Shown: piece by piece, positions 53,549 to 64,000 of the stretch
Layout: every line of letters starts with the position of its first letter
Numbering within the stretch: position 1 is the first letter of the stretch
From: Stercorarius parasiticus
Lineage: Eukaryota; Chordata; Aves; Charadriiformes; Stercorariidae
Assembly: GCA_013396915.1 (NCBI GenBank)
Contig: VWZL01005057.1
Span: 434,001-498,000 of the forward strand
Reading direction: 5' to 3'
Length of the DNA stretch: 64,000 nucleotides
Notes under the pieces: model-generated
Told to the model about the DNA's origin: nothing
The model's input: only the letters and a program-made list of their open reading frames with translations
Databases searched by the model: none
Program-made: the position numbers and the translations under genes

Positions 53549-54827
53549 TTCATGAACCAGAAACATTTGACGTGATTAAGGAAATGTATATAGCCGACTT
53601 ATGCTTGGAGAGATAAGGTTCTTGAAGTTGTCCAGGTTAGCTGAAAGGACAAGAGTGAATGAACTTCAGTTATAACACAAGGAACTTGAAAACTTAGATT
53701 TTTAAATCCTTTTTAATGGTTTTCACAGCAGATCTATGGTTGATACTTTTCATTATATGTTATTATTTTATGCACTTGGATTCAAAAGAGCTCTGAAATA
53801 TGTGCGTCCATCTATCCTTCTTCAGAAACACAAGTTCCAGATTTTCTTTTCTCGGAACGGGTTCCCATGCCTGTTTTTAGGTTCCTGGGTGAAAATATTT
53901 GCATGAGGGATGTGGAGAGAGTCAGAGAGGCAGGAAAACCAGATGGTAAATCTCTTGCATTATGAAGTGCAGAGCTATCTTCTGTTTCCTGTGTGTGCCC
54001 TGTGCTTCATGATGCCTCGTGAGAAATGGGGTATTAGGAGTTCAAAAGTCATGTCAAATAATCTGGGCTAAGCTGTGGCCTAAGCTTTTCGTTCCTTGAA
54101 GGGTAACAAATTTTTGTAATTTTGAGAGGTATCTGGTTGAATGAAAACCTCCATGAGCCCAAATACTTATATATCTTTTTTTCCTAATCAATAAAGTTTC
54201 TCAGCCAAAGGCGAAGTCTCCACTCATTTGGATGTGGATCACAGGTTCCCATAACAGCCTTCTATCTTCCCAGATCTCTCCCTTGCTGTGTCACTCAAGC
54301 ACAGCATGAGACCTCGTTTCTGCTCTGGCAGGTCATGCTGAACTGATGTGTTTTAGGTGCCATTGTGTCGGAGGAAACCTAAGCTGAAAAAGATTTAAAT
54401 TAAATCCATCAGTACTCTGTGCTATGTTAAAATAGGCAGGTAAAGCAAATCACTTGAAAGACGTAAAGCCTATTAACCTCAGATCACATAAAATTAAAGT
54501 TTGAGAAATTAGTTTTAGATCAATTATTACTCTCTTAAATTTTTTTTTAAACTAAGTTACATCACAGGAAATGGAGGAATAATTTCCTATTAATAAAGTA
54601 ATTATTTTAAAAATGTTTTCTTAGAAGAAGCTATGAAATATATGTAGTATGACTAATTGAAATTTTAAGAAATCTTGAAGCTGAACCATAGTTTTCCCAC
54701 ATACATTTTGGAATATAGAAGAAGAACAATACTACGATTATAAGTTGGGTTGTTGGAAATCAATACTGTATCTTAGCAGCCCAGTAAGATTCTCTGCGGT
54801 CGGAGGATGCCATCCGAACCTACTTAC

Positions 54828-54961
54828 AATGAGGAAATTGTTGACCGGGCCACAGGTTGCTCTGGAGTCCTGACATGACTGCATGGCCTGGCTGGTGGGA
54901 AAACTTTTGGCAGGCGGAGAGGGCATGTGGCCTGGGGTCCAGCCTTGCCTTTGGAGCGCAT
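54828..54961 (-). other. Candidate internal exon in a GC-rich patch, unrecognised
   Basis: The minus strand has a perfect donor (GTAAGT after 54828) and an acceptor-like CTTCCTGCAG before 54961. Between them 134 bases are open, entering in phase 1 and leaving in phase 0. The peptide is proline- and serine-rich (HMPSPPAKSF, then CGPVNNFLI). The patch of about 300 bases around it is clearly richer in GC than its flanks and is open in three minus-strand frames and one plus-strand frame, which is expected for GC-rich DNA and lowers the weight of openness. It could be a non-coding RNA exon or a regulatory element instead. Confidence 0.25.
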
Positions 54962-57161
54962 CTGCAGGAAGCACGTGTTGGCAGGGCTACTAGCAATGTA
55001 CATGGAGAAGGACAAAGCTGCCTGGTCCTCATCCTGCTAAAATCTGCCCTTCCGCTGCTAACCTTTGCACGCAGGGAGATGCATTTCTGTTGAAAACTAG
55101 GAGCTTACCAAAAATATTCTCAACTCTTTCAGCTACTCGTACTGTGTTTTTGGTAGGATACACTTTCTTTCTTAAAAAATTGAAATCAGAATGGTAGGGC
55201 TTAAATATTTTCTCATGTGTTTAAACACCAGTGGAAGTATAGACTATTTTTGTTCTTTTTTTATGGAAATCTGTAGCTATATCTTTTCAGTATTCAAAAC
55301 CTGAAAATGTTTAAGACATCTTTATGAAGTATGGTTGTTTATTTGAATTATCTTTATTACTTTTTTAGTTACTCTGTTCATAATGTTGTTTGTCACAACC
55401 TTTTGGTAGACAGAAATACGTAAGATTTTGAAGAGTTCCTTTGAGACTTATTTCCTAAAGGTAAAGAGAATTTAATTTTTTGCTTGTGTAACCATCCCAA
55501 TTAAAATATAAATTTCCACTTAGAGTCATAAAATAGCTTTAGAAAAGAGAAGCCAAAAACTGAAGTGCTGTAACTTGAAAAGTAGAAGTAATCTCATATA
55601 TATAGTCCCAAGAAGGTTCATGATTTGCTTCATGATTTTTCTTTAGTGTTACATGCTTCTGCGTGCAGGCATAGCAGAACTTTTTCCTTCTGTTTGATGA
55701 ACTTTTCAGATAAACGTCCTTCAATATTTCAAATTTCTGACCTTTTTACCCTCAGAAATAATTAAGGCAAACATGCTTTTATTATTTTTCTAATAATTTC
55801 CTTACAACTCTGTATATTTTTCTGGAGTCTTTCTGCTGTTTCTTAAAAGCTGCTCAGTCACAAAGTCACATAGTTTCAAGGAGATGAATATAACTCCCCA
55901 TCCTTGATATGTTGCAAGTGCCCGTTTCTCATGCTGCTTTGTGTTGATCAAAGCCTAGTTGAGTATTTGAAGGTTAGTTCTTTGCTTTCATTTCATGGAT
56001 ACTCCAGTGCAAACTTGTATTGGTATTCTTTAACTTGGTGGGGGTGAGGGGGTTGGTTTTTGATAAAAATCTTACTTAGAGCTTACAGTATACAAGGTTG
56101 ACTCCCTGCAAACCTGACCCTCTCCGAAAAAGCTGTATTACTTTGCTTTCCTGCTCTGACAGTAGTCGTGTTGCCAGGTCAAGACATTTCAAGGCTGCAT
56201 CAGAAACAGTAGTTTGAAGCGTCTAATACTGCTGATAAGAGGTATGTCAGCAAGGCACCTTCCTAAGCAGGGAAGAGACGGTGCACTCTGCTGGAATGGC
56301 TATCTACTGTGCATTGTCATAGGCACATATATAAAGCACATATATATTTGATTATCTTAATGACTTTATATCATATACTTTTGGAGAGAGGAGGAGAGAG
56401 GAAGGTACACTTTTTTTTAACCTAGATCCGGTCATGAGGGTATTTGGGGTTGGCTGGAGAGAGTTGTGATGTAAATGCTTGTCAGAGAATGAGAGGGAAT
56501 GTGGGCCTGGTGAAGTCCAGTACGTACATCACTGGATATGTTTCCTCGTCCAACCAGTAAGCATTCAAAAGGAGCCCAGCTTAGAAAAGCAAGTCTGTTG
56601 CACATACTCCAGGTCAAAAACCCAAATGATGTTAATAGTTGTAATATGCTGAGTTGAAATCCCAGGCTTCACAACCATGTCAGCAATTTACAACTTGTGT
56701 TTCTAGGAAGCAGAATATACCCCATTTTACAAGGGAGGGTGGATTTACCCTCTTGTTTCAAGATGGCATGTTGAGCTCTTCTAAGTAATTTCAAGACGTA
56801 CAGGTTACATGCTAGTGTGTTTTCTTAAATTGTGTTAACATGAAAGTTTAAGATGAAAGCTGATTTTGATGGGGAATGAATTGCAAAATGTTGCCAGTAG
56901 TAAAGTGTCTGGTTAGACGTGGCAGAAGCTGCCATTCCCGCAGCAGTTCCAGCAGCAGGAATGTTGTAAAGCCTTGTGCATAACTACTGGAGTGACAAAG
57001 GTTGTATCGTCTTTACTTTGCAGTACATTTTTGGACTATTTGTATGTTCTGAAGTACTTAAAATACAAAATTATTTACTGTATCTATGCAATTAAGTCAC
57101 TATGACTCATGTATGGTTTCTTTTCTGATTTTAATAGTAGGAATTTAAGGATATGGGTTAC

Positions 57162-57233
57162 CTGCTGTTTTCTTCTCCATTGACATGTCTAAATTAACCT
57201 CAAGAATCAGATTGCCACTGGCTATAACCAAAC
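57162..57233 (-). other. Candidate 72-base internal exon, unrecognised
   Basis: The minus strand shows an acceptor-like GAATTTATAG and a donor GTAACC around 72 bases that are open in one frame, entering and leaving in phase 1. The peptide includes VIASGNLILEVNL followed by a charged end. The acceptor's pyrimidine tract is modest. The outgoing phase fits the acceptor at 54961. Confidence 0.2.
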
Positions 57234-59879
57234 CTATAAATTCAAAGGGCACTTTCTGTAAATATTTTGTGGTATTTTCTTAAAATACACAGCTTCAGCA
57301 AACATTTCTGCCATTGGGGATGTGCTGTCTTCTCCTTCCTTAGCTACTGGAAGTATCATTTCTGTTTATAATGGTTAAGAACAAGAAGTGCTGTTTTACC
57401 TATGTTCAAGGAGAAGCAGACTTCTGATCTAGCTTTGACTCAGCCAAAATATTTCACTGGTCTCCAGTAATCACCTGCTGTATTGAGAGAACATAAAAAC
57501 ACATCTCCTGAGTATAGCTACAAAACCAGCAAAATAATTTGCTCATGTAAAATAATTTCTGCCAGCAGAGAGACTTGAATTGGGACAACTTTGATCTTAG
57601 AATAAATTATGTCTTAAATTGCTTAGATCTCCTGCAGATAGGACAGGAGCAAAGAAGATGTACCTTGTTCTCTTATTTTCATTACCTTTTTAAATTTTTA
57701 GAGGTTTATTGGAACTGATTCTTTCCTTCCTGTTATCCCATAATATGGGTAGAATTTCAGTAAAGGGATCTTCCATCTGCCACTTAGCTCACATACATCA
57801 TAGTTTATCCATTACTGATACATTCTGCAGTTGTAGTCTTGGAAATAATTAAAAATTAGGACAAGCGCTTACTGCATCTGAGTCTTACAGATGTTAGGGA
57901 ATTTTAAGGTAGAAAAAAATTGATTATATAAATGGCAATTCTATTGGATAACTAAAGCTTTGTATGTTAAATTATTACGGCTAGTGAAACCTTCGTAGTT
58001 GATTTCTAGGAAGAGATTCTGTATAAATTCTCCTCCCCTGGTTTCCATTCTCTTTTTATTGTCTCTTGTGCTGAATGATTTGTTTTGATGATTATAGATA
58101 CTTTGCATTGCTTAGACTACAGATTTATTTTACATGCAAATATTATCCAATTTCATGTCTTCATTAAACTTTAATAAAGCTTTACGACCATAGTGCACAA
58201 AAGACAATATTGAAACAACAAAGCCTGTATAATGATGATTGAAATACAAGATCCAGGAAGAGCGATGGTGAAAGTAGCTCTAGTACTAGCAATGCTGGTA
58301 AGCCTGCAGATGCATTAAATCTATTTTTAAGTTCTAATAGTTACAAAGTATGAAGTAAGAGTCTGGAGAAAAAAAAAAGAGAAGATGAGAATACTACTTT
58401 TGCTGTTAGTGGCATACTTGAAAGTAAATGCTAATGATGTTCGTTTATATGTAGTGCATGTCATTTCTTTCGGTGTTTTTAAGATGATAAAATAATCATA
58501 AAAAGATACTTAGTTTGTGGGTTATGGCCTATGATGAAAAACGTGAGTAAAAAATGCCATGCTGTTGCAAAAAGGCAAAGATGATGATTAATCTTAAGTA
58601 AGACCTAAATAGAAGGCATTGAGTCAAAGAATATGGTCCTAAAAATTTGCATTAAATACCCAAGCATAAAAGCAATCGAAGTGCTCTATTCAGTGCTGCA
58701 CTCTGGTTTTACTGCAGTCAAAGTGAGGCATCTCTGCTGTCATCTCTGCTTTGGTCAGTACCTCTTAAGCTCCTTCTGAGGGAGGGTGGTTTACCTGACT
58801 ACAGCTGAAAAAAGAAAGTTAGCTGTGTTGGTTTAGTAGAGAGCTGTAACATCAGCTGAACTCTAGTATTGACACTTCTCTTCTCCCGGTTGTGCATCCA
58901 CAGTAAGACTCTGCAAACTCATCAGGTACACTAGTAGTCAACCTACAGATGGAAAGCGTGTAACTTCTTTCCCCTTACCATGCATTTAGGAAACCAATGT
59001 GCGACCTGGGCAGACAAGAGTTAAGTGTCCCCTTGGAGGCCACTCCTCATGCATGGCTGAAGGGGATGCATCCAGAGTGTGGGGCTTGCCCAGATCCAGG
59101 AGAGGGCAAGAAGGCTGTCTCTGAGTGACCAGGGCTGTAACGTTGGGGGACAGCAGAGAGACTGCCAGGGATCCCTGCTGGCAATGCAGAGATCGTTGGG
59201 TCAGCTTGCTGCTTTGGTTTTTGTTTTTCTCTATACTGTGAGGTTTTTCTCCCTGCACAGGTGTACCTATTGCTGCTAGATTTACCTAGCTACCAGGGTA
59301 TCTTAGGGTAAGGAGGACATCATTTGACTGAAGAAGCGAACCTATAAGTTTTCAAAACCCAAGCAGCTTTCTGCTTCTGATGCCATAGGCCCAGCCAAGA
59401 GAGTGAGAGCTGAGGGCTGCCCAGAACACCATGCAATATGCAGGGTGTGCAAATACCTGCCTGGGTGCATTTTCTGTGTGTGTATGCAATGCAAGAGGCT
59501 CCTAATGTTGAGAAAACATGGATATTCTCTTGTGGTGAGAGTGGCTTGCCTGAAGCAGTGAGGAGAATCAAAGGTGTCCCCAGAGTATCAGGGGACACCA
59601 CTGTCCCAACAGTGTTGTCTTGCACTGAGGCTGTTCCTGCAACAGAGGAGACTTTCAAGGACAAGAGCTGCTGGTGGTGGTAAACTTGATTCTTATGTGC
59701 ATAGCTGATATCTGAGAGGGCCACAGGCTAACTTGCCTGGCAAGTATAAAGGTAGCAGACCCTACAGAAGTTATTAGGAGGTGTAGGGAAAGCTGGTGAC
59801 TGCTATGTTGGTAAAGATATGTTTTTCTGGGAGGGATGTTCTAGAGGGCAAACCCATAGATGAATGCTTTAACTAGACA

Positions 59880-61810
59880 CCAAGGAAACCAACGTGCAGG
59901 GGAGGAGCACATAGCTTTCGCTGATATGACCTACAGGGTGGATCTCGCTGATGCTCAGTTTGATTTTGAAAAGGTGAAGAAAGGCAGGTGGATGAGGAGG
60001 GGACAAAAACCAAAGTACCAGTAACAGAGAAGAGCCTTCAGTTAACTGACATGTGCATTACTAAACAGCAGGGGAATGGTGGAACCTGCAAGTGCTTCTG
60101 TGTAAGTGCTGGATGCCTAAAAATTGTGATAGAGAGGAGGAGTGCTGGCTGTCAGATGACAGCCGGGTATGATACACATCTCGGATACGTAAGAGAGAGG
60201 ATGATCAATGGGATAGTGATCAATGGGGTACAGAGTTGCCAGGTTACTAGCTTTGCAGGGATGAGAGAATAATATGTACAGGCAAGAGAATGTCACAGCA
60301 TGAAGAGCGCAGAAACAGAGAGGCACTGCAAAGGCCTTGCACAGGATTTCTGCCCACTCAAACAATAAGAATTAACTAAAAAAAATAACTAGGATTGTAC
60401 TGCAAACTCTCATTCAGGACCACAGCAATGACCCGGGAATATGAAGTGAAGTCGGAAGTTTTGAATTTAGGACAGTTGGTGATAGTAACAGATTTTATCT
60501 ACACATGTACAGACTAGGTCAATGCTTCACCAGGGTGAGATGTAGAGATAAGATTTTTGGACACTGTAAAGGACTGAATGGTAATGTTAAAGCCTAAAAA
60601 AGAAAGCCATTCTGAATTTTGTCTTAGGTGATACGCGCACATACTTCAAGGTGAATTAAAGGAGGACCCCTCCTTAGCAGTGTTCACAATACAATGAAGT
60701 TTCATGTTGCAGTGGGAGAGAGGAAGCCGTGAATAAATCCAGCGTGCAAATACTCACTGTAAAGAAGTGGAACTACTTTTTTTTTTGTTTAAAAAAAGCA
60801 ATTAGTAAAATAAATCTACTAGTAGTCTGAAAAGCAAGATGCCTGTAAATAGCCTGCAGTGTTCAAATGTGTTCTATTAGGAGCCCAGGTAAACAGCTAC
60901 ATTTAAAAAAGGAAAAAAAGGGAAAAAGCAAAACAAAAAAGCCATCAAAGTGATCCAGCTCCTGGGAGCATGACTACAAGGAGGCTATCATAGGGGAAGG
61001 CTTAAAAAGTTTCTTTAAACAGTACAAAGCTTGTCCAAATAAGAACTAAAATAAATCACAGCAGGTCAAATGTAGACAGGAAATAGAGTACTAAAAATTT
61101 GAAGAGCACCTTACAAAGGGTGCTCAAGCTTCTAGTAAAAGGTTCCTAAATCAAAAGCAGGAAGTCAGGTAGGGCATAAGTGGGACCACTTAATGACCAA
61201 ATTGTAAGGAAGGACACTAGGAATTATAAAGCCGTAGGAGGGAGGTTCAGTTGATTCCTTTCATTGCTCTTCACTGTTGAAGGCATTGGGGAGGTTTCTA
61301 CGCCTGAGCCGTTCTTTCTAGTAAATAGGGTAGGGTCAGATGAGCTAGATGAGCTTGTGTAAATATACAGAAAGCATTGGACCAAATAGACGTATTAGCT
61401 GTCAGTAAGTCACCGGGTCAGGTGGCATTCACCTGAGAGAAACTCAAATATGAAATTGCAGAGTGGCTGGCCAAGGCTTTTACCTGACCATTGCAAACAG
61501 CCACAACGTTGGAGGACTGGCAGGTTGCCAGTGTAATTCCCTGTCACTTCCTTCTCACAAAAGAGGCTCTGTGGGGAACTACAGGCTGAATCTGATTTCT
61601 GGGCTAGTAGAAAGGTAGAATAAAAATAATGACATCTTTGAGAATGTGAATAAACACAGTCTGCTAGGAAAGAGTCAGCGTGGTTTCTGTAGGGGGAAAT
61701 CGTGTACCACTGAATTGCTATGCAAGTCAAGCAATGTGTGAATGAAAGGGATTCCCATGAACATAGAGCTGGATTTCCAACAGGCCTTCATGAGAGTTTT
61801 TAAAAAATAG
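59880..61810 (+). mobile_element. Ancient CR1-type LINE relic, ORF2 part
   Basis: The plus strand follows the order of an old amniote CR1-type ORF2. About 59886-60060 matches the lead-in (AAACCAACGTGCAGGGGAGG). Around 60105-60165 is the endonuclease start (SAGCLK, matching the usual NAGSLK). About 60930-61400 matches the linker up to the phrase AAGTCACCGGGTCAGGTGGC and CATTCACC, and 61430-61810 is the start of the reverse transcriptase. The relic stops soon after motif A, and the 3' half of ORF2 and the 3' UTR are missing. Frames are broken many times. The loss of the 3' end is unusual for a LINE copy and implies a later deletion or rearrangement. Confidence 0.7.
61640..61806 (+). pseudogene. 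Decayed reverse transcriptase N-terminal region
   Basis: Inside the relic the plus strand reads SQRGFCRGKSCTT (from about 61674), matching the HGFTKGKSC motif of CR1 reverse transcriptases. About 25 codons later ELDFQQAFMRVF matches motif A. The catalytic aspartate of motif A is kept, but the terminal AFD has become AFM. A stop codon separates the two motifs. No activity is possible. Confidence 0.7.
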
Positions 61811-62421
61811 TTTTCCACCGGACTTCCCTGAAGCAGTATTCCTCTTTAGAGCAGAGGACCAGAGGGACCACTGGCATCTTGTATTCTTAACAACATTCAT
61901 GGCTGATTCATTTTCAGTATAAAGTAGTTTTCTGTATTCACAAACCTAACCTGTTATTTAATTAAAAAAAATATAATAATAAATTCTGGAGTTCCTTTTA
62001 TGAACTGCAAATAAAGTTAGTAAAAGGAATAATCCCTTAGACCACTTCTTAGCAAAGTGCTGCCCACCAGATGGGTACTGCGAGGAGAGGGGGAAGTGTT
62101 TGTTTCTGACCAGAATGCAGAGGCCCAAAGGGGCACTGGGGGTACAACAACAATTCAGACCTCAATAAATAAAATGCTCTGAGATGCTCTATACATTGTG
62201 GCAAAGGACTGTGCAGTATCCCTGCCTCCAACAATTCCTCTGATTAAAAGAAATTATTTTGGATTTCTATTCTGCAATAAGACTATTTTAGTGAAGGAGG
62301 TCATGTTATGACTGAAGCCAAGTCCTAAGTAAGTCTCCCAGGCGTGTGAATAGACTAGGGCAGCTGGTGGGCATCTCCTCCTCATGGGATGCTGGATGTG
62401 CACACAGTGGGTCAGGTGTGT

Positions 62422-62475
62422 CATTTTGGGATGGACAAACCCCTCTGCCATTTTGGGATGGACAAACCCTTCTTT
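62422..62475. repeat. 27-base tandem duplication
   Basis: CATTTTGGGATGGACAAACC is found at 62422 and again 27 bases later at 62449. The two units differ only near their ends. It is a small local duplication. Confidence 0.85.
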
Positions 62476-63239
62476 TGGAGGGTAAGTGGAGCCCTCCACT
62501 TGCCTTAGGAGCTAGTGTGTGAGAGCCATCAAAATAGTGGCCCAAACTGTGTCTCGTTCTCTGGAGAGAACAGTTGCTTCTTCAAGGCTATTCTTGTACT
62601 CTGCCACAGCATCAAGACTGTACTGATCTGTATATGTATGGTTGGTTTACTCTGGCTGCATGGAAGGTGCCCACCAAAGCTGCTCTATCACTGCCCATGC
62701 TCAGCTGGACAGGGGAGAGAAAATATAACAAAAGGCTCATGGGTTGAGATGAGGACAGGGAGAGATGATTCACCAATTACCATCACAGGCAAAACAGACT
62801 CAACTTGGGGAAAATTAATTTAATTTATGACCAATCAAATTAGAGTAGGAGAATGAGAAAATAAAAACTAAATCTTAAAACACCTTCCCCCTAGCCCTCC
62901 CTTCTTCCTGGGCTTAACTTCACTCCCATCTGCTACAGCCAGTTGCTTCTTTGATTTATACATTGATAAGGTAAAAACTATAATTCTCTGATATACTCTG
63001 AGAGAAATTAAGGAAATTGATTTTCTGCAGGCAATTCATATTTATTTGTGCTTTTTTTAACCTAGTGTAGCACAATATCAGTTAGGAAGTAGTGATCAGT
63101 AGTAAGAGTTAAGATTCAGTCCTGAGACAATACTATTGAATTGACTGGAACAATCTGGTAGGCTTGCAGTAAAACAAGTGTCTTTGCCCCAGCTCCACTA
63201 AAAGTCATTCTGCACCTTTGTAAATATGTGCCCCCTTTC

Positions 63240-63330
63240 CTTTCCTGTTGGTTGTTTGGCTTTTGGGGGATTTTTGTTGTTGTTTTTTGCTTGTTTGGTT
63301 TTTATTTTTTGGTGGAGGAGAGTTAGGTGG
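63240..63330. repeat. T/G-rich low-complexity tract
   Basis: GTTG, GTTTGG and poly-T words dominate on the plus strand. It is the reverse-complement counterpart of the A/C-rich tracts elsewhere in the window. Confidence 0.65.
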
Positions 63331-64000
63331 GAGACAGGGAGAAGCCATGGAGGGTAAACAAGAAGAAAAAGTTAAGTATTAGTGTGTGAATACACTTTAT
63401 TTCCTATTTAAAAATCAAAGTTGTGTATGCAATGGTAAATGCTGTAGTGAGTATCTTGTAAATGGACCAGAATCCAAACATTAAGTTTCTGCTTGCCTCT
63501 ACTGGGAACACTGTGGGGATGGCTCACTGCTGAACTTTCCCACTGCCTAAGTCATTCCAGGCAATATGATTAGTTGTGAGGATTGACTGACTAGCTTTAT
63601 GTTTGTGCCATAAAGCAGGCAGATCAGGGAAGAGGTAAAGCGTGAATGGTGCAAAGTTAAAACCAGTGAGGAGAGAAGAAATTACTCAAGCTGTGCTGTG
63701 GAATTATCTTTTTTCGGATCTCATCTCTGTTCACCAAACACATAAATAGCTCATATGCAGTGTATGAGGCAGGTACTTATTTTTTTCAGGTTGAAATGGC
63801 ATTCAGCCCACTTTGTGTTTAAAACTTTTGCGCTAGTGGTGCGTCTAAGACTTGGTGTGCATGGTTGCTCTGTGTAACTGAGGACTTCTGCAATTCTACA
63901 AAACTGCATAAAGTCATTCAATTTTCCCTTGTTGACTGAATGTAAAGACATAGGTAAATCCCATTATCTGTACCCAAAGATATACATACAAATGGTTTAA

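Larger units (their letters stand above)
50736..59879. other. AT-rich unique DNA with candidate exons, no confident gene
   Basis: Besides the three candidate minus-strand exons listed separately, this part holds a hairpin at 53519-53548 and a purine-rich stretch near 56383-56405. A very good minus-strand acceptor-like site lies at about 58810 (CTAACTTTCTTTTTTCAG), but no useful open frame follows it. The stretch 59000-59880 is richer in GC and lies directly 5' of the CR1 relic at 59880. It may be that relic's own upstream part (ORF1 region), but I cannot match it with confidence. Confidence 0.45.
61811..64000. other. Unique DNA, no gene
   Basis: No gene is recognised. It includes a 27-base tandem duplication (62422-62475) and a T/G-rich tract (about 63240-63330). 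A good plus-strand donor-like GTAAGT at about 62481 has no convincing acceptor. Confidence 0.55.

Noticed and set aside
57397..57429. Possible minus-strand exon ending in a donor-like GTAAAAC
   Set aside because: No pyrimidine tract at the acceptor, and only one short open frame.
58795..58820. Very strong minus-strand acceptor-like site with a donor-like GTAAAC ten bases later
   Set aside because: The ten-base segment fits no neighbouring phase, and reading through meets stops quickly.
59320..59724. 134-codon minus-strand frame, the longest outside the main CR1
   Set aside because: It runs against the orientation of the CR1 relic next to it, in a GC-richer stretch that may belong to that relic, and the peptide is not recognised.

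Overview
The window looks like vertebrate nuclear DNA, most probably from a bird. It is AT-rich and CpG-poor. It has few interspersed repeats, and every repeat I can name belongs to the CR1 (chicken repeat 1) LINE group. Three short single-base or block N gaps (7813, 45590, 50199-50238) show it comes from a draft assembly. A crocodilian or turtle origin is not excluded, but the low repeat density and the CR1 3' ends of the 'CATTCTATG' type fit a bird best.

No gene in the window can be called with confidence. There is no long open frame outside repeats, no CpG-island promoter and no recognisable tRNA, rRNA, snRNA or CRISPR array. The window reads as a large intron or an intergenic stretch.

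Layout: 1-8865 unique AT-rich DNA with one small CpG-rich patch (1881-1945). 8866-9010 is a CR1 3' fragment (minus). 9011-21119 is unique DNA with several perfect short inverted repeats. 21120-22480 is an old, heavily decayed CR1/L3-type element (minus). 22481-33084 is unique DNA. 33085-33795 is a CR1 copy (plus) that joins three separate parts of the element and lacks most of its middle. 36464-36602 is another CR1 3' fragment (minus). 49700-50735 is the best preserved CR1 (minus), with reverse transcriptase motifs, one frameshift and an assembly gap. 59880-61810 is a second old CR1-type relic (plus), covering the endonuclease start through the first part of the reverse transcriptase.

The most interesting non-repeat signals are of two kinds. 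First, there are several perfect inverted repeats of 8-13 bp with short loops: 9766-9823, 20168-20212 with 20222-20242, 53519-53548, 11623-11641 and 40136-40162. Second, a minus-strand series of splice-bounded open segments at 57162-57233, 54828-54961, 52657-52698, and then either 45910-46092 or 38106-38282, has reading phases that all match from one to the next. I do not recognise the encoded peptides. Similar splice-like segments can also be found on the plus strand, so this series is a hypothesis, not a gene call. I found no evidence for a novel multi-gene system.
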